In this document: positions 7,689-15,482 of the stretch, in pieces
Position numbering within the stretch: position 1 is the stretch's first letter
How the letters are laid out: every line of letters starts with the position of its first letter
DNA from: Haloarcula japonica DSM 6131
GTDB lineage: Archaea > Halobacteriota > Halobacteria > Halobacteriales > Haloarculaceae
Assembly (NCBI RefSeq): GCF_000336635.1
Contig: NZ_AOLY01000039.1
Location: 291,036 to 355,035, forward strand
Reading direction: 5' to 3'
Length of the DNA: 64,000 nt
Position numbers and translations under genes: made by a program
Notes under the pieces: model-generated
What the model saw: only the letters and a program-made list of their open reading frames with translations
What the model was told of the DNA's origin: nothing
The model's database searches: none

Positions 7689-9286
7689 CAGTGGTCGCTC
7701 TCGTGTGGATGGAGTTCGGTTCCGTAGTTCGCGGCGTGGTCGGCGTAGTCGATGAACCGGGGGGCGTCGGGGTCGAAGGGTCGTTGCAGCGCGTCGAAGG
7801 CCTTCTTCTTGTCCCAACCCTGTAGCTTGCCGACGGCGGAGCGGTCTTCGAGGTCGTGGTAGTCCAGGTCGGGCTCGGTCAGCTCCCAGGCCCGCAGGCC
7901 GGTTTCGGTCCGGACGATGACCGAGGAGTACTCGTCGCTGGATCCGACGGAACCGACTGTGAGGTCGGCGCAGTAGCCCGTGAAGTCGGCGCACTCGTCA
8001 CAGCCCTTGAGCGCGGCGTCGTGGAAGTTCTCCACATCCTCTTCCAGGAGCATCTCGCCGTCCTCGCCGTACACCATCATCTTCCCGTGGAGCACGTCCA
8101 TCTTGCCGATGTCCGCGCGGTCAATGCCGCGCTCCTCTTCGATGAGTTCGCCGATGAGCGAGTAGTAGTTGAAGTTCTTCGTGCACATCAGCGCGATGGT
8201 GTAGTCGATGGCGCGGACGCCGTCCTCCTGGGCGGCGTAGTCCCAGTCGAAGTCCTGCAGGGCGCGGATCCCCTCGATTTCACAGGGCGTGCCGACCAGC
8301 GCGAGCGAGGCCTCAGGCAGCGGCACGTCGAGTTTGTGCTCCCATTGCGTGAGGTCGAGGTTGCCCAGCGCGAGCGTCTGGTTGTAGAAGCTCCCGGCGT
8401 TCTCGATACACTCCTCGGGCGTCGTTGCGAGGAACGATTCGGCTTTCCACTCGGCGTCGTCGCTCTCGGTGGCGATGAGCGCGCCGTCGATTTCACCGGC
8501 TTCGAGCAGGTGACACAGCACCGAGGTCACGAGGCCGCCGTCCTGTGCGTTCTCGCGCCAGTGGTCCTCGACCTTCGCGGAGAACTCCGTGATGGGGTCG
8601 CCAGCGCCTTTGACGTTGTCGTCGCCGCCGGTGATCTTCCACTGGCGCTCGTAGCGGAGGCCGCCGCGGGGGCACATGTCCCAGCACAGCGAGCAGCCGG
8701 TGCACATCTTCACGAGTTTCGGCAGGTCGTCGTCGCCGATGCCGATGGAGTCGCTGGGACAGGCCGCGACGCAGGTCCCGCACTGGATACAGCGGTCGTC
8801 CTGGATGACGGCCTCGTCGAGTTCCATGAACCACGTCTTGCCCTCGGGCTCCTCGATATCGCTCATCTCCGAACGGATACCGTAGCCGGGCGTGTCGAGG
8901 TCGACGCCGTCGGGGACGTCGACCCGCTCGTCGGGCCGGCCGTCGTCGACGTTCTGACTGGACCCCGTCGCCGGTTCGGTGAACCGGATGGGCTTGAGTT
9001 TGCCGTCCGGTTCGACGTTCGCCGCGCCGGTCCCACCGTCCGGGCGGACCCGGCGCTCCTCGGTGTGGCCGTGACCGCTGTCGCCACCGCTACATCCGCA
9101 ACTGGTCCCGCAGCCACAGTCGTCGTCTTGCCCGTCGTCCGGCACGCCGGGCATGGGCCGGCCGCCGTCGGTCACCAGCGGCGGGTCGGTATCGGTGCGG
9201 TCCGCAGGAGGATCAGGCGTCGACTCGGCGAACTCGGGCGCAACGTCGGCCGGCGCGACCTGCCGCCAGAAACGCCGGTCAGTCAT
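7688..9286 (-). CDS. FrhB/FpoF-like F420-dehydrogenase beta-subunit family iron-sulfur flavoprotein
   Basis: A 532-residue protein. Two ferredoxin-type motifs (C166, C169, C172, C176 and C195, C198, C201, C205) predict two [4Fe-4S] clusters. The C-terminal half has the FrhB family pattern: VGTPCEIEGIRAL, LMCTKNFNY, and GCDECADFTGYCADLTVGSVG, where the FAD/F420 domain and a Cys-bound cluster sit. An unusual low-complexity N-terminus holds C57, C59, C63 and C65 (CGCGTSCGC). The ATG at 9286 overlaps the stop of the NirA-like gene by eight bases, so translation is coupled. It probably passes electrons, possibly from F420H2, to that reductase; this is inferred from context. Confidence 0.85.
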   Translation of the reverse strand: MTDRRFWRQVAPADVAPEFAESTPDPPADRTDTDPPLVTDGGRPMPGVPDDGQDDDCGCGTSCGCSGGDSGHGHTEERRVRPDGGTGAANVEPDGKLKPIRFTEPATGSSQNVDDGRPDERVDVPDGVDLDTPGYGIRSEMSDIEEPEGKTWFMELDEAVIQDDRCIQCGTCVAACPSDSIGIGDDDLPKLVKMCTGCSLCWDMCPRGGLRYERQWKITGGDDNVKGAGDPITEFSAKVEDHWRENAQDGGLVTSVLCHLLEAGEIDGALIATESDDAEWKAESFLATTPEECIENAGSFYNQTLALGNLDLTQWEHKLDVPLPEASLALVGTPCEIEGIRALQDFDWDYAAQEDGVRAIDYTIALMCTKNFNYYSLIGELIEEERGIDRADIGKMDVLHGKMMVYGEDGEMLLEEDVENFHDAALKGCDECADFTGYCADLTVGSVGSSDEYSSVIVRTETGLRAWELTEPDLDYHDLEDRSAVGKLQGWDKKKAFDALQRPFDPDAPRFIDYADHAANYGTELHPHESDH

Positions 9287-11018
9287 CGTCGGCCACCTCC
9301 CCGCGACCGCTGCCATCCCCGTGTGCGACGCCACCGACGACGTTGGCGTCGGCCCGCTGCATCACCGCGCGGAGCCGGTCGTTGCCGACGCGACGGCACC
9401 ACTCGTAGAACCGCTCGCCGTTGTCCCTGTCGTCGGCGTAGGCCTCGAACAGCTCCTCCAGCGCCGGAATGACGGCGTCCGCCGGGACGGCGTGTTCGAC
9501 CCAGTCGAGGAACTCGTTATCCGCGCCGAGGCTCCCGCCCAGGCCAAAGTCCATCCCCTCGACGATATTGTCACCTTCTTCGTTGGTGGTCCCTTCGGGA
9601 TCGTCGACCTGCACCGTCTCGCCCCGGAAGCCGATGTCGGCGATCTGTGGCTGGGCACAGGAGGCCGAGCAGCCGGACATGTGCATCCGGACCACGTTGA
9701 TTTCCTCGGGCACGTCGATGCGGCGGTCGAGCGCCTTCGCCCACCGGCGGACGCGGTTTTTCGTCTCGATGATACCGTAGTTGCAGAACTCCGAACCGGT
9801 GCAGCCGACGGCTCCACGCGAGAACGGGCCGGGGTCGGGCTGGTACTTCCGGGCGAACGGCGTGTTCAACAGATCGCCGAGGTTTTGCTCGGGAACGTGC
9901 GTGACGAGGAAGTTCTGGTCAGTTGCTAGCCTGACTGAGGCGTCTTCGGTGCCGTACTCCCTCGCTGCGTGGGCCGCCCGCCGGAACTCGTCGCCGCCCA
10001 TCCGGCCGGCGATGACGTTGAAGCCGACGTACTTCAGGCCGTCCTCGCGCTGGTCGTGGACGCCGACGTGGTCGCCGCGGTACCCCTCCGTGAGGTCGGT
10101 GCCGCGGGTCGGAAGGTCGACGGCACAACGGTCCCGGACTGCTTCCTCGAATTTCTCCGCGCCCATCTGCTGGACCAGATAGCGCATCCGGCAGACGCCG
10201 CGGTTGTTGCGGTCGCCCAGTTCCTTGAACGTCTGGGCGACGGCCCGACAGAATTCGACGGTGTCCTCCGGCGGCACGAACACGTCGAGGTCCGAGGCCA
10301 TCCGCGGCCCGTCCGAGAGGCCGCCGCCGACCCTGACGTGGAAGCCGTAGTACTGCTCCCCGTCGATTTCGCGACGAGCAGGCGTCAGCCCCACGTCGTT
10401 GATCTGGGACTGGGCGCAGTCCTGTCGGCAGCCGGTGATCGTCAGCTTGAATTTCCGTGGGAGGTTCGCGTACTCCCGGTTCTTCGTGAAGAACTCCGAG
10501 ACGGCGTCGACCACCGGCTGGGCGTCGAAGCACTCGTGGCCGTCCAGGCCGGCGGCGGGACAGCCGAGCACGTTCCGGGCGGAGTCGCCACAGCCCTGGA
10601 CCGTCGTCAACCCGACCTCGTCGTAGCGCTGCCAGATCTCGGGCACGTCCTCGATCTCGATCCAGTGCATCTGGACGTCCTGCCGGGTCGTGATGTCGAG
10701 AAAGGCGTCACCCCAGATGTCGTTCTGCTCCTCGCCGCCGAATTCCTCGGGCGCGGTGGCGTACTCATCGGCCACCTCGCCGATGACTTCGGCCTGCTCC
10801 GGCGAGAGATAGCCCCCCGGGACCTTGGTCCGCATCATGAAGTAGCCGTCCTGGCGGCCGTGGGCGTACAGCCCGGCCCACTTCAGCCGCTCCCACTCGC
10901 CGTCACCGGCCCGGGCCTCGATCTCTTCGAAACTCAGCTCCTCGGCCGCGTACCGCTCGACGTCCTCGATGACGTCCAGCGGGTGCTTCTCCTGTTTCCA
11001 TCGTTCAACTGTGTTCAT
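9279..11018 (-). CDS. nirA: Siroheme / [4Fe-4S] nitrite (or sulfite) reductase, NirA/NasD-like
   Basis: A 579-residue assimilatory-type reductase performing six-electron reduction of nitrite or sulfite. The siroheme-cluster ligands are visible as C406-x5-C412 (GCTGSEFC) and C450-x3-C454 (SGCSASC). Two ferrodoxin-like half domains each precede a reductase domain, with GCGDSARNVLGCPAAG and TITGCRQDCAQSQ in the first. The ATG at 11018 has A/T-rich promoter-like sequence at 11045-11060. No nitrate reductase or nitrite transporter adjoins it here, so nitrite versus sulfite cannot be settled from context. The downstream FrhB-like gene overlaps it and is a candidate electron donor. Confidence 0.9.
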   Translation of the reverse strand: MNTVERWKQEKHPLDVIEDVERYAAEELSFEEIEARAGDGEWERLKWAGLYAHGRQDGYFMMRTKVPGGYLSPEQAEVIGEVADEYATAPEEFGGEEQNDIWGDAFLDITTRQDVQMHWIEIEDVPEIWQRYDEVGLTTVQGCGDSARNVLGCPAAGLDGHECFDAQPVVDAVSEFFTKNREYANLPRKFKLTITGCRQDCAQSQINDVGLTPARREIDGEQYYGFHVRVGGGLSDGPRMASDLDVFVPPEDTVEFCRAVAQTFKELGDRNNRGVCRMRYLVQQMGAEKFEEAVRDRCAVDLPTRGTDLTEGYRGDHVGVHDQREDGLKYVGFNVIAGRMGGDEFRRAAHAAREYGTEDASVRLATDQNFLVTHVPEQNLGDLLNTPFARKYQPDPGPFSRGAVGCTGSEFCNYGIIETKNRVRRWAKALDRRIDVPEEINVVRMHMSGCSASCAQPQIADIGFRGETVQVDDPEGTTNEEGDNIVEGMDFGLGGSLGADNEFLDWVEHAVPADAVIPALEELFEAYADDRDNGERFYEWCRRVGNDRLRAVMQRADANVVGGVAHGDGSGRGEVADDD

Positions 11019-11223
11019 CGGTGGCACACCACAATTTAGTGTGTATTGATAATGAATAACGGACGACTTCAACGCGCCCCTGCCGGCGAAAACGACCACA
11101 CCTCCCTTTATTAGGCAATATTCACCGCCTTATTCGCGGTGCTGTCTCGTCGGACTAGCGCGGACTCTCTTGATTTGACACAATCAGGGCCGACAGGAGC
11201 CGCTCATGCCACGGAGGTAGCAG

Positions 11224-11232
11224 CAAAAATAA
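11224..11232 (-). terminator. T-rich terminator after ftsY
   Basis: Reading the minus strand, TTATTTTTG follows the ftsY stop by about 17 bases. Archaeal intrinsic termination commonly uses such U-tracts without an obligatory hairpin. The remaining 11019-11223 holds the nirA promoter and an unexplained hairpin, CACCGC / GCGGTG, at 11123-11141. Confidence 0.5.
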
Positions 11233-11248
11233 CCGCGAAGTCCGAGGC

Positions 11249-12535
11249 CTACTCGCCGATGAGGCTGTCCACGATTTCCTCGGGGTCGAACGGTTCGAGG
11301 TCGTCGTAGTCCTGCCCGGTCCCCAGGAAGAGAATCGGCTTCCCGGTGACGTGGGCGACGGAGATCGCCGCGCCGCCCTGCGGGTCGGCGTCGGCCTTCG
11401 TCAGAATCGCCCCGTCGATCTCGGCCGCGTCGTTGAACTCGCGCGCCCGGTTGACGGCGTCCTGGCCCGCGACCGCCTCGTCGACGAACAGCGTCATGTC
11501 CGGGTCGATGTTGCGGTCGATCTTCTCCAGTTGGGCCATCAGGTCGTCGGAAGTGTGGAGTCGGCCGGCCGTATCGCCGAGTACCACGTCGATGTCGTTG
11601 GCCTTGGCGTACTCGACGGCGTCGTAGACGACCGCCGTCGGGTCCGACCCCTGCTCGTGGGTGATGATCTTCTTGCCGAGGTTCTCGGCGTGCTTTTCGA
11701 GTTGCTCGTTCGCGCCGGCGCGGTAGGTGTCGCCGTTGGCGAGCACCGTCGAGAGCCCGCGCTCCTCGAAGTACCGGGCGAGTTTCGCGATCGAGGTCGT
11801 CTTGCCGACGCCGTTGACGCCGGTGAACACGATGGTGACGGGCTTCTCTGCCTGCTGGACGCGCTCGTCGAAGTCGAACTGGCCGACGTTGATGACGTCG
11901 TACAGCGACTCCCGGAGCGCGTCCCGGACGAGGTTCCCCGTGCTGGAGAGCCGTCGTCGGGTCTGGCCCGTGAGGTTCTCCTTGACGCCGTCGAGAATCT
12001 CGTTGGCGACGCTCATCTCCACGTCGCTCGACAGCAGCGCCAGTTCGAGGTCGTCGAGGTGGCTCTGCAGGTCTTCCTCCTCGATAACCGTCTTCCCGGT
12101 GGCCATGAGCTTCGCCTTCGCAGCGAGGCCGCGGCCGCCGTCGTCCCCCTCTTCGGACGACGAATCGGCTTCAGACGCCGAGTCCGCCTCGGTCTCCGTG
12201 GCGTCGTCAGACTGCGAATCTTCGTCGGGGACCGCATCCCCGTCTTCGGCTGCCGGAGCCGACGCTGTGGCTGGCTCACCTATCGCCTCGGAGTCCGCCG
12301 ACGGCGGTTCAGCGTCAGCCTGTGGCTGCTCGGTTTCGGCTGCCGGTTCCGCCGTGTCGCCGTCGGACGGCTGCACGTCCGTCGCGGGCTCGGATTCAGT
12401 CGGCTGATCGGCAGGCGCTTCCCCGTCCGCCTCGTCGGCGTCCGGTTCATCCTCGGCTTCGAGCGCATCGTCGTCGACGTCTTCCTCGACGTCACTCGTG
12501 AACCCGCTGAGTTTGTCCTTCAGTCCGTCGAACAT
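11249..12535 (-). CDS. ftsY: Signal recognition particle receptor FtsY
   Basis: A 428-residue SRP receptor GTPase. Residues 1-130 are an extremely acidic, Ala/Glu/Asp/Ser-rich domain thought to contact the membrane in haloarchaea. The NG domain follows, with GVNGVGKTT (G1), DTAGRLHTSDDLM (G3) and TKADADPQGG (G4-G5). It pairs with SRP54 at the membrane to hand ribosomes to Sec. It lies six bases downstream of the prefoldin alpha gene and belongs to the LX-pfdA-ftsY operon. The acidic region is longer than in most bacteria but usual for halophiles. Confidence 0.97.
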   Translation of the reverse strand: MFDGLKDKLSGFTSDVEEDVDDDALEAEDEPDADEADGEAPADQPTESEPATDVQPSDGDTAEPAAETEQPQADAEPPSADSEAIGEPATASAPAAEDGDAVPDEDSQSDDATETEADSASEADSSSEEGDDGGRGLAAKAKLMATGKTVIEEEDLQSHLDDLELALLSSDVEMSVANEILDGVKENLTGQTRRRLSSTGNLVRDALRESLYDVINVGQFDFDERVQQAEKPVTIVFTGVNGVGKTTSIAKLARYFEERGLSTVLANGDTYRAGANEQLEKHAENLGKKIITHEQGSDPTAVVYDAVEYAKANDIDVVLGDTAGRLHTSDDLMAQLEKIDRNIDPDMTLFVDEAVAGQDAVNRAREFNDAAEIDGAILTKADADPQGGAAISVAHVTGKPILFLGTGQDYDDLEPFDPEEIVDSLIGE

Positions 12536-12541
12536 GCGGCC

Positions 12542-13006
12542 TTACTCGTCTTCCTGCTCTTGCTGTTGCATCATCTGCTGCATCTGCTGCTGTTGCATCT
12601 GCTGGGCCTGCTGTTCGAGCTCCTCCATCTCGGTCTCGACTTCGGCCTTCTCTTCCTGCAGGTCGCTGATGTGGTCGTCCAGCGTTTCCTTCTTGGTTTC
12701 CAGCGTGCTGACAGCGCCGTCCTGCTCGCGCTCCGCGGAGTAGCCGCCGCCGAGGGAGACGACGACCTCGTCGATGTCCTCGATAGTCGCGCGGATGTAG
12801 GCGTCCCCGCCGAGCGGGACCTGCACCGTGGAACCGGAGTCCAGCGTCTCGATGGCCTCGATAGCCTCGTCGATGTCAGTCTGCTTCTCGCGGAGGCGTT
12901 CGATCTCCTCATCGATGGCATCGACTTCCTGCTCCATCTGCTCGATCTCCTGTGCGACCTGCTGCATCTGACCGCCACCGCCGCCACCGCCGCCACCGCC
13001 CATCAT
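12542..13006 (-). CDS. pfdA: Prefoldin alpha subunit
   Basis: A 154-residue chaperone subunit. Two long coiled-coil helices (about 15-45 and 95-150) flank a beta-hairpin region (TVQVPLGGDAYIRATIED), the alpha-class prefoldin layout; two alpha and four beta subunits form the jellyfish-shaped hexamer. The N-terminus is a run of ten glycines after MM, encoded by a GGN simple repeat near 12970-13000, and the C-terminus is Gln/Met-rich. Its ATG overlaps the stop of the ribosomal protein LX gene (ATGA). The neighbours match the conserved archaeal order. Confidence 0.95.
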   Translation of the reverse strand: MMGGGGGGGGGGQMQQVAQEIEQMEQEVDAIDEEIERLREKQTDIDEAIEAIETLDSGSTVQVPLGGDAYIRATIEDIDEVVVSLGGGYSAEREQDGAVSTLETKKETLDDHISDLQEEKAEVETEMEELEQQAQQMQQQQMQQMMQQQEQEDE

Positions 13007-13176
13007 GCTGCCACCTCCTCGATCGTGATCTGCGTACGCTTGAGGTTGTGCTGGGAGCCGAAGTCGCTGTAAACGCGCTCCTCAGCGACGTTCTCGTTTG
13101 GCGCGTCGACCTCCTTCTCGAACTGCTGTGGGCCGTCTCGGGCCGGGAAACTACCGCGAACAGTGTACGTGCTCAT
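13003..13176 (-). CDS. rpl18a: Ribosomal protein L18Ae (LX)
   Basis: A 57-residue large-subunit protein of the archaeal L20a/LX family, recognised from MSTYTVRGSF and the C-terminal FGSQHNLKRTQI. The frame is open upstream, but the ATG at 13176 gives the standard LX N-terminus. It is followed with overlap by prefoldin alpha and then ftsY. A perfect 6-3-6 palindrome lies 22-37 bp upstream, over the likely TATA box. In many archaea this gene directly follows aIF6; here two small zinc-ribbon genes separate them. Confidence 0.93.
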   Translation of the reverse strand: MSTYTVRGSFPARDGPQQFEKEVDAPNENVAEERVYSDFGSQHNLKRTQITIEEVAA

Positions 13177-13198
13177 ACACGCAGATGCGGGCAGGGCA

Positions 13199-13213
13199 GG
13201 GAAGTATCTTCCC
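13199..13213. promoter_or_regulatory. Palindrome over the LX-pfdA-ftsY promoter
   Basis: GGGAAGTATCTTCCC has six-base perfect arms around TAT. On the minus strand its centre reads GATACTTCC, which is the best TATA-like element upstream of the LX start at 13176 (about 31 bp). A factor binding the palindrome would compete with TBP. This is an observation only; no regulator is known to me. Confidence 0.35.
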
Positions 13214-13325
13214 CTTCCGCCTTTTTCGAGTATCGCAGCTACCCGCAACAGAGCCGAGAAACACTCACCGCTATTCGGTCCGATCCGGCGGCATCCGAAC
13301 CACCCAGAAACAGACGTTCCAGCTC

Positions 13326-13463
13326 CTATTCACTGGGTTCTGGTGCGTACACCATATCACCGCCACACTCCGGACAGGACGGGCGGAGTACACCTGTCGA
13401 GTAGTCGCACTTCCGGCAGACGAGACTGTTCTGGTCTTCCGCGGATGGTGTTCGCTGGACCAT
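13326..13463 (-). CDS. Small zinc-ribbon protein, 45 residues
   Basis: An ATG at 13461-13463 on the minus strand opens a 46-codon frame ending at TAG 13326-13328. The product holds two CxxC knuckles, LVCRKCDY and SCPECGGD, spaced as in a zinc ribbon, and an acidic tail. An AATAATATGG element lies about 30 bp upstream, so a leaderless transcript is plausible. It is transcribed divergently from another small zinc-ribbon gene 96 bp away, and both sit inside the otherwise conserved ribosomal/SRP cluster. Function unknown; many such haloarchaeal micro-proteins exist. Confidence 0.75.
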   Translation of the reverse strand: MVQRTPSAEDQNSLVCRKCDYSTGVLRPSCPECGGDMVYAPEPSE

Positions 13464-13521
13464 GTATGACATTTGGGAACACACCATATTATTCTTTGAC
13501 ACGAAGTATCATGGTCGGTAA

Positions 13522-13541
13522 CCCCGACGGGTTTGTCGGGG
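13522..13541 (+). promoter_or_regulatory. Hairpin just before the 54-residue zinc-ribbon gene
   Basis: CCCCGAC at 13522-13528 pairs perfectly with GTCGGGG at 13535-13541 across the loop GGGTTT. It ends 18 bases before the ATG at 13560. If the transcript starts near 13510 it forms a strong G/C stem in the leader and could affect translation. It could equally be a binding site in DNA. Confidence 0.4.
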
Positions 13542-13559
13542 CAGTCCCAACATGGGGCC

Positions 13560-13724
13560 ATGAGCGAGACCACCTACCGGTGCCAGTGCGGTGCGACGCT
13601 GCGGTTCAGGCAGGACCTGACGCTGGACCGTGGCGTGACCAGCCGGTCCTGGGCGTGTGGTGACTGCGGACTGCCCGTTCCGGGCGTGGTGGCGGAGAAG
13701 CTCAGCCACCAGCATCCGTCCTGA
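13560..13724 (+). CDS. Small zinc-ribbon protein, 54 residues
   Basis: A 54-residue protein starting MSETTYRCQCGATLRF with a second knuckle WACGDCGLP, so one four-Cys zinc site (two CxC/CxxC pairs) is likely. A TTG at 13533 would add nine residues and is less likely. It ends 20 bases before the convergent aIF6 gene. The insert between knuckles is basic (RQDLTLDRGVTSRS), which could suit nucleic-acid or protein contacts. No family assignment possible by eye. Confidence 0.75.
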   Translation: MSETTYRCQCGATLRFRQDLTLDRGVTSRSWACGDCGLPVPGVVAEKLSHQHPS

Positions 13725-13744
13725 GCGGTGAAAGAGAAATCGCG

Positions 13745-14410
13745 TCAGTCGATGTAGCCGAGCGCCTGATCGATACGGCCCAGTTCCGGGCCGGAGGTGT
13801 CCGAACCGCAGACGTAGCCGTGGTCGTTGGCGAGCAGCCCGGAGCCGACGAGCGGCCCACCGTAGTTGATGGTCCCGATGTCGGCCGGAACGTCGAGGAT
13901 ATCTTCAAGGGCGTCGAGTTCGCCGTCGGTGGCCTTCGGATGGCAGAGCACGCCCTTGTTGGTGGCGACGGCTGCGGTCCCGACGGTCGTGACGCCGGCG
14001 ATGACGCCGCGTTCGACGGGCACGTCCAGCCCGTCCCTGATCGCCTGCACGGCGTCTCTGGGGAGGTCAGGGTGGACGTATGCGCCGTAGTCGTTACAGC
14101 AGACGACGTTGCCGGCGGCGTTGATCCGGCCGGGGAGCCGCGTCACGGGCACGTCGACGACGTCCTGAATCCGTTCGATCTCGGTCTCGCGGACGCGCTC
14201 GGAGACGACCAGCCCGTTCTCGTTACCGGTCGCGAGCGCGCCGACGGTCCCGGAGCGGCCGACGGTGGTCGGCACGGCCGGAACGCCGAGTTCGTCGCTC
14301 AGGTCGTCGAGCAGCGATTCGTCTAAGTCTGGGCGAACCAGCACGCAGTCGTCGGTCGCACGGGCGAACACACCCACGTACGACGACCCGGAGAAAGCCG
14401 CGCGGAGCAA
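13745..14410 (-). CDS. tif6: Translation initiation factor aIF6
   Basis: A 221-residue ribosome anti-association factor that binds the large subunit. The five-fold repeated alpha-beta motif is visible as related blocks, including [35 protein letters not shown] and [16 protein letters not shown]. Length and sequence match archaeal/eukaryal eIF6. The start ATG at 14410 lies two bases beyond the L31e stop at 14413, so it is co-transcribed with L39e and L31e. The gene ends next to the zinc-ribbon pair. Confidence 0.95.
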   Translation of the reverse strand: MLRAAFSGSSYVGVFARATDDCVLVRPDLDESLLDDLSDELGVPAVPTTVGRSGTVGALATGNENGLVVSERVRETEIERIQDVVDVPVTRLPGRINAAGNVVCCNDYGAYVHPDLPRDAVQAIRDGLDVPVERGVIAGVTTVGTAAVATNKGVLCHPKATDGELDALEDILDVPADIGTINYGGPLVGSGLLANDHGYVCGSDTSGPELGRIDQALGYID

Positions 14411-14412
14411 CG

Positions 14413-14691
14413 TTACTCTGCGGTCTCTGCTTCGACGATGGCTTCGCCCTCTTCCTCGAAGCGGGCGGCGCGAACACGGATCTTGCTCGGCGTGTTGGCG
14501 CGGCCGCGGGCCCAGGCCGCCTCGTTGATGGAGGGGTCCAGACGAACGGCGTCCTCGTCGACAGAGAAGTGTTTGGCGAGATGCTCGCGGATGAGGATCA
14601 TCGCCTTGTCTGCGCGCTTGTGGTTCGGTTCGGCTCGCGCGTCTCGGAGCGGTACGGTGACGACACGCTCCTCGAAGTCACTGGCGCTCAT
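14413..14691 (-). CDS. rpl31e: Ribosomal protein L31e
   Basis: A 92-residue large-subunit protein. The core contains [29 protein letters not shown] and the conserved [10 protein letters not shown] segment, as in archaeal L31e. The tail is acidic ([14 protein letters not shown]). Its ATG overlaps the L39e stop by one base (TAATG), showing translational coupling. It lies in the L39e-L31e-aIF6 run. Confidence 0.96.
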   Translation of the reverse strand: MSASDFEERVVTVPLRDARAEPNHKRADKAMILIREHLAKHFSVDEDAVRLDPSINEAAWARGRANTPSKIRVRAARFEEEGEAIVEAETAE

Positions 14692-14843
14692 TATTCGTCA
14701 GTGTCGTTGCGCCGCCAGTGGCGTCGTTTGTGGTTGCGCTGGACCTCGCGGTCCGTCTTGAGCATGACCCAGGCCGGGACTCGACTGTTCTGGTTGTCGA
14801 GTTTGGCCAGTCGCTTCTTGGTAGCCTTCGATTTCTTACCCAT
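14691..14843 (-). CDS. rpl39e: Ribosomal protein L39e
   Basis: A 50-residue basic protein lining the exit tunnel. It reads [20 protein letters not shown] and then [12 protein letters not shown] and a basic [10 protein letters not shown] tail, the classic L39e pattern. The ATG is at 14841-14843. An AATTTAAACC element at 14867-14877 is centred about 29 bp upstream, an excellent haloarchaeal TATA box for the operon. Together with L31e and aIF6 it follows archaeal gene order. Confidence 0.96.
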
Positions 14844-14966
14844 GGTATGGTGCTTGTTCCGTGCCGTGGTTTAAATTCCTTCCTTTTCGAACCAGTCACA
14901 GCCCGTTATCAGCGGCTGTAACTGCGGACGTAGAACTAAGTAGAGAATATCCCTGATTATCAAAGG

Positions 14967-15482
14967 ATGGAGCGCCGGAGATTCCTCCAGACGATCGGTG
15001 TCGGTGCAACAGCCGTCGGCTCGGGTTGCATGGGCGGCGGCGGTGAGGTCGTCGTCAGCGTACAGCAGGACGTCAGAGTCAATCCGCACGAAGCGTGGAT
15101 CAGAGAGGAGATCCCGGACGTATCCGACCCCGGCGGAGAACTACAGTATATCGTCAAATCGGACACCCCGTTCAGCGTGTACTTTTTCACTGACCGCGAG
15201 CAGTTCGGGCAGTACGACACGTTCATCAAGGGTCGGGAGCCCGACGAGACACCGCCGGGAAACCCCGAGTTCAGCCAGACAGCGGTCCAGCCGGAGGGGT
15301 CGGATATTTATAAAGCGTCCACGGATGACGGCGGCGCACGGGAGTCACTGGACGAGCCCGGGCCGTACTTCTTCGCCGTCGACCACTCGAACTACCGGAT
15401 GGAAACACGCGTCGATGACTACGATGACCCGCTGAAGGCCTTTGTCGACCTCACCGTCATCCGGAACAAGCTCCCCTTCTAG
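14967..15482 (+). CDS. Tat-dependent lipoprotein, unknown function
   Basis: A 171-residue protein starting MERRRFLQTIGVGATAVGSG, then C21: a twin-arginine signal plus lipobox GSGC. The mature part predicts a compact beta-rich domain (QYIVKSDTPFSVYFFTDREQ, then YFFAVDHSNY), resembling secreted domains found only in haloarchaea. It should be anchored outside the membrane. A GAATATCC-type element at about 14945 fits a leaderless start. The stop overlaps the convergent ZIP gene by four bases, so the two mRNAs are complementary at their ends. Confidence 0.8.
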   Translation: MERRRFLQTIGVGATAVGSGCMGGGGEVVVSVQQDVRVNPHEAWIREEIPDVSDPGGELQYIVKSDTPFSVYFFTDREQFGQYDTFIKGREPDETPPGNPEFSQTAVQPEGSDIYKASTDDGGARESLDEPGPYFFAVDHSNYRMETRVDDYDDPLKAFVDLTVIRNKLPF

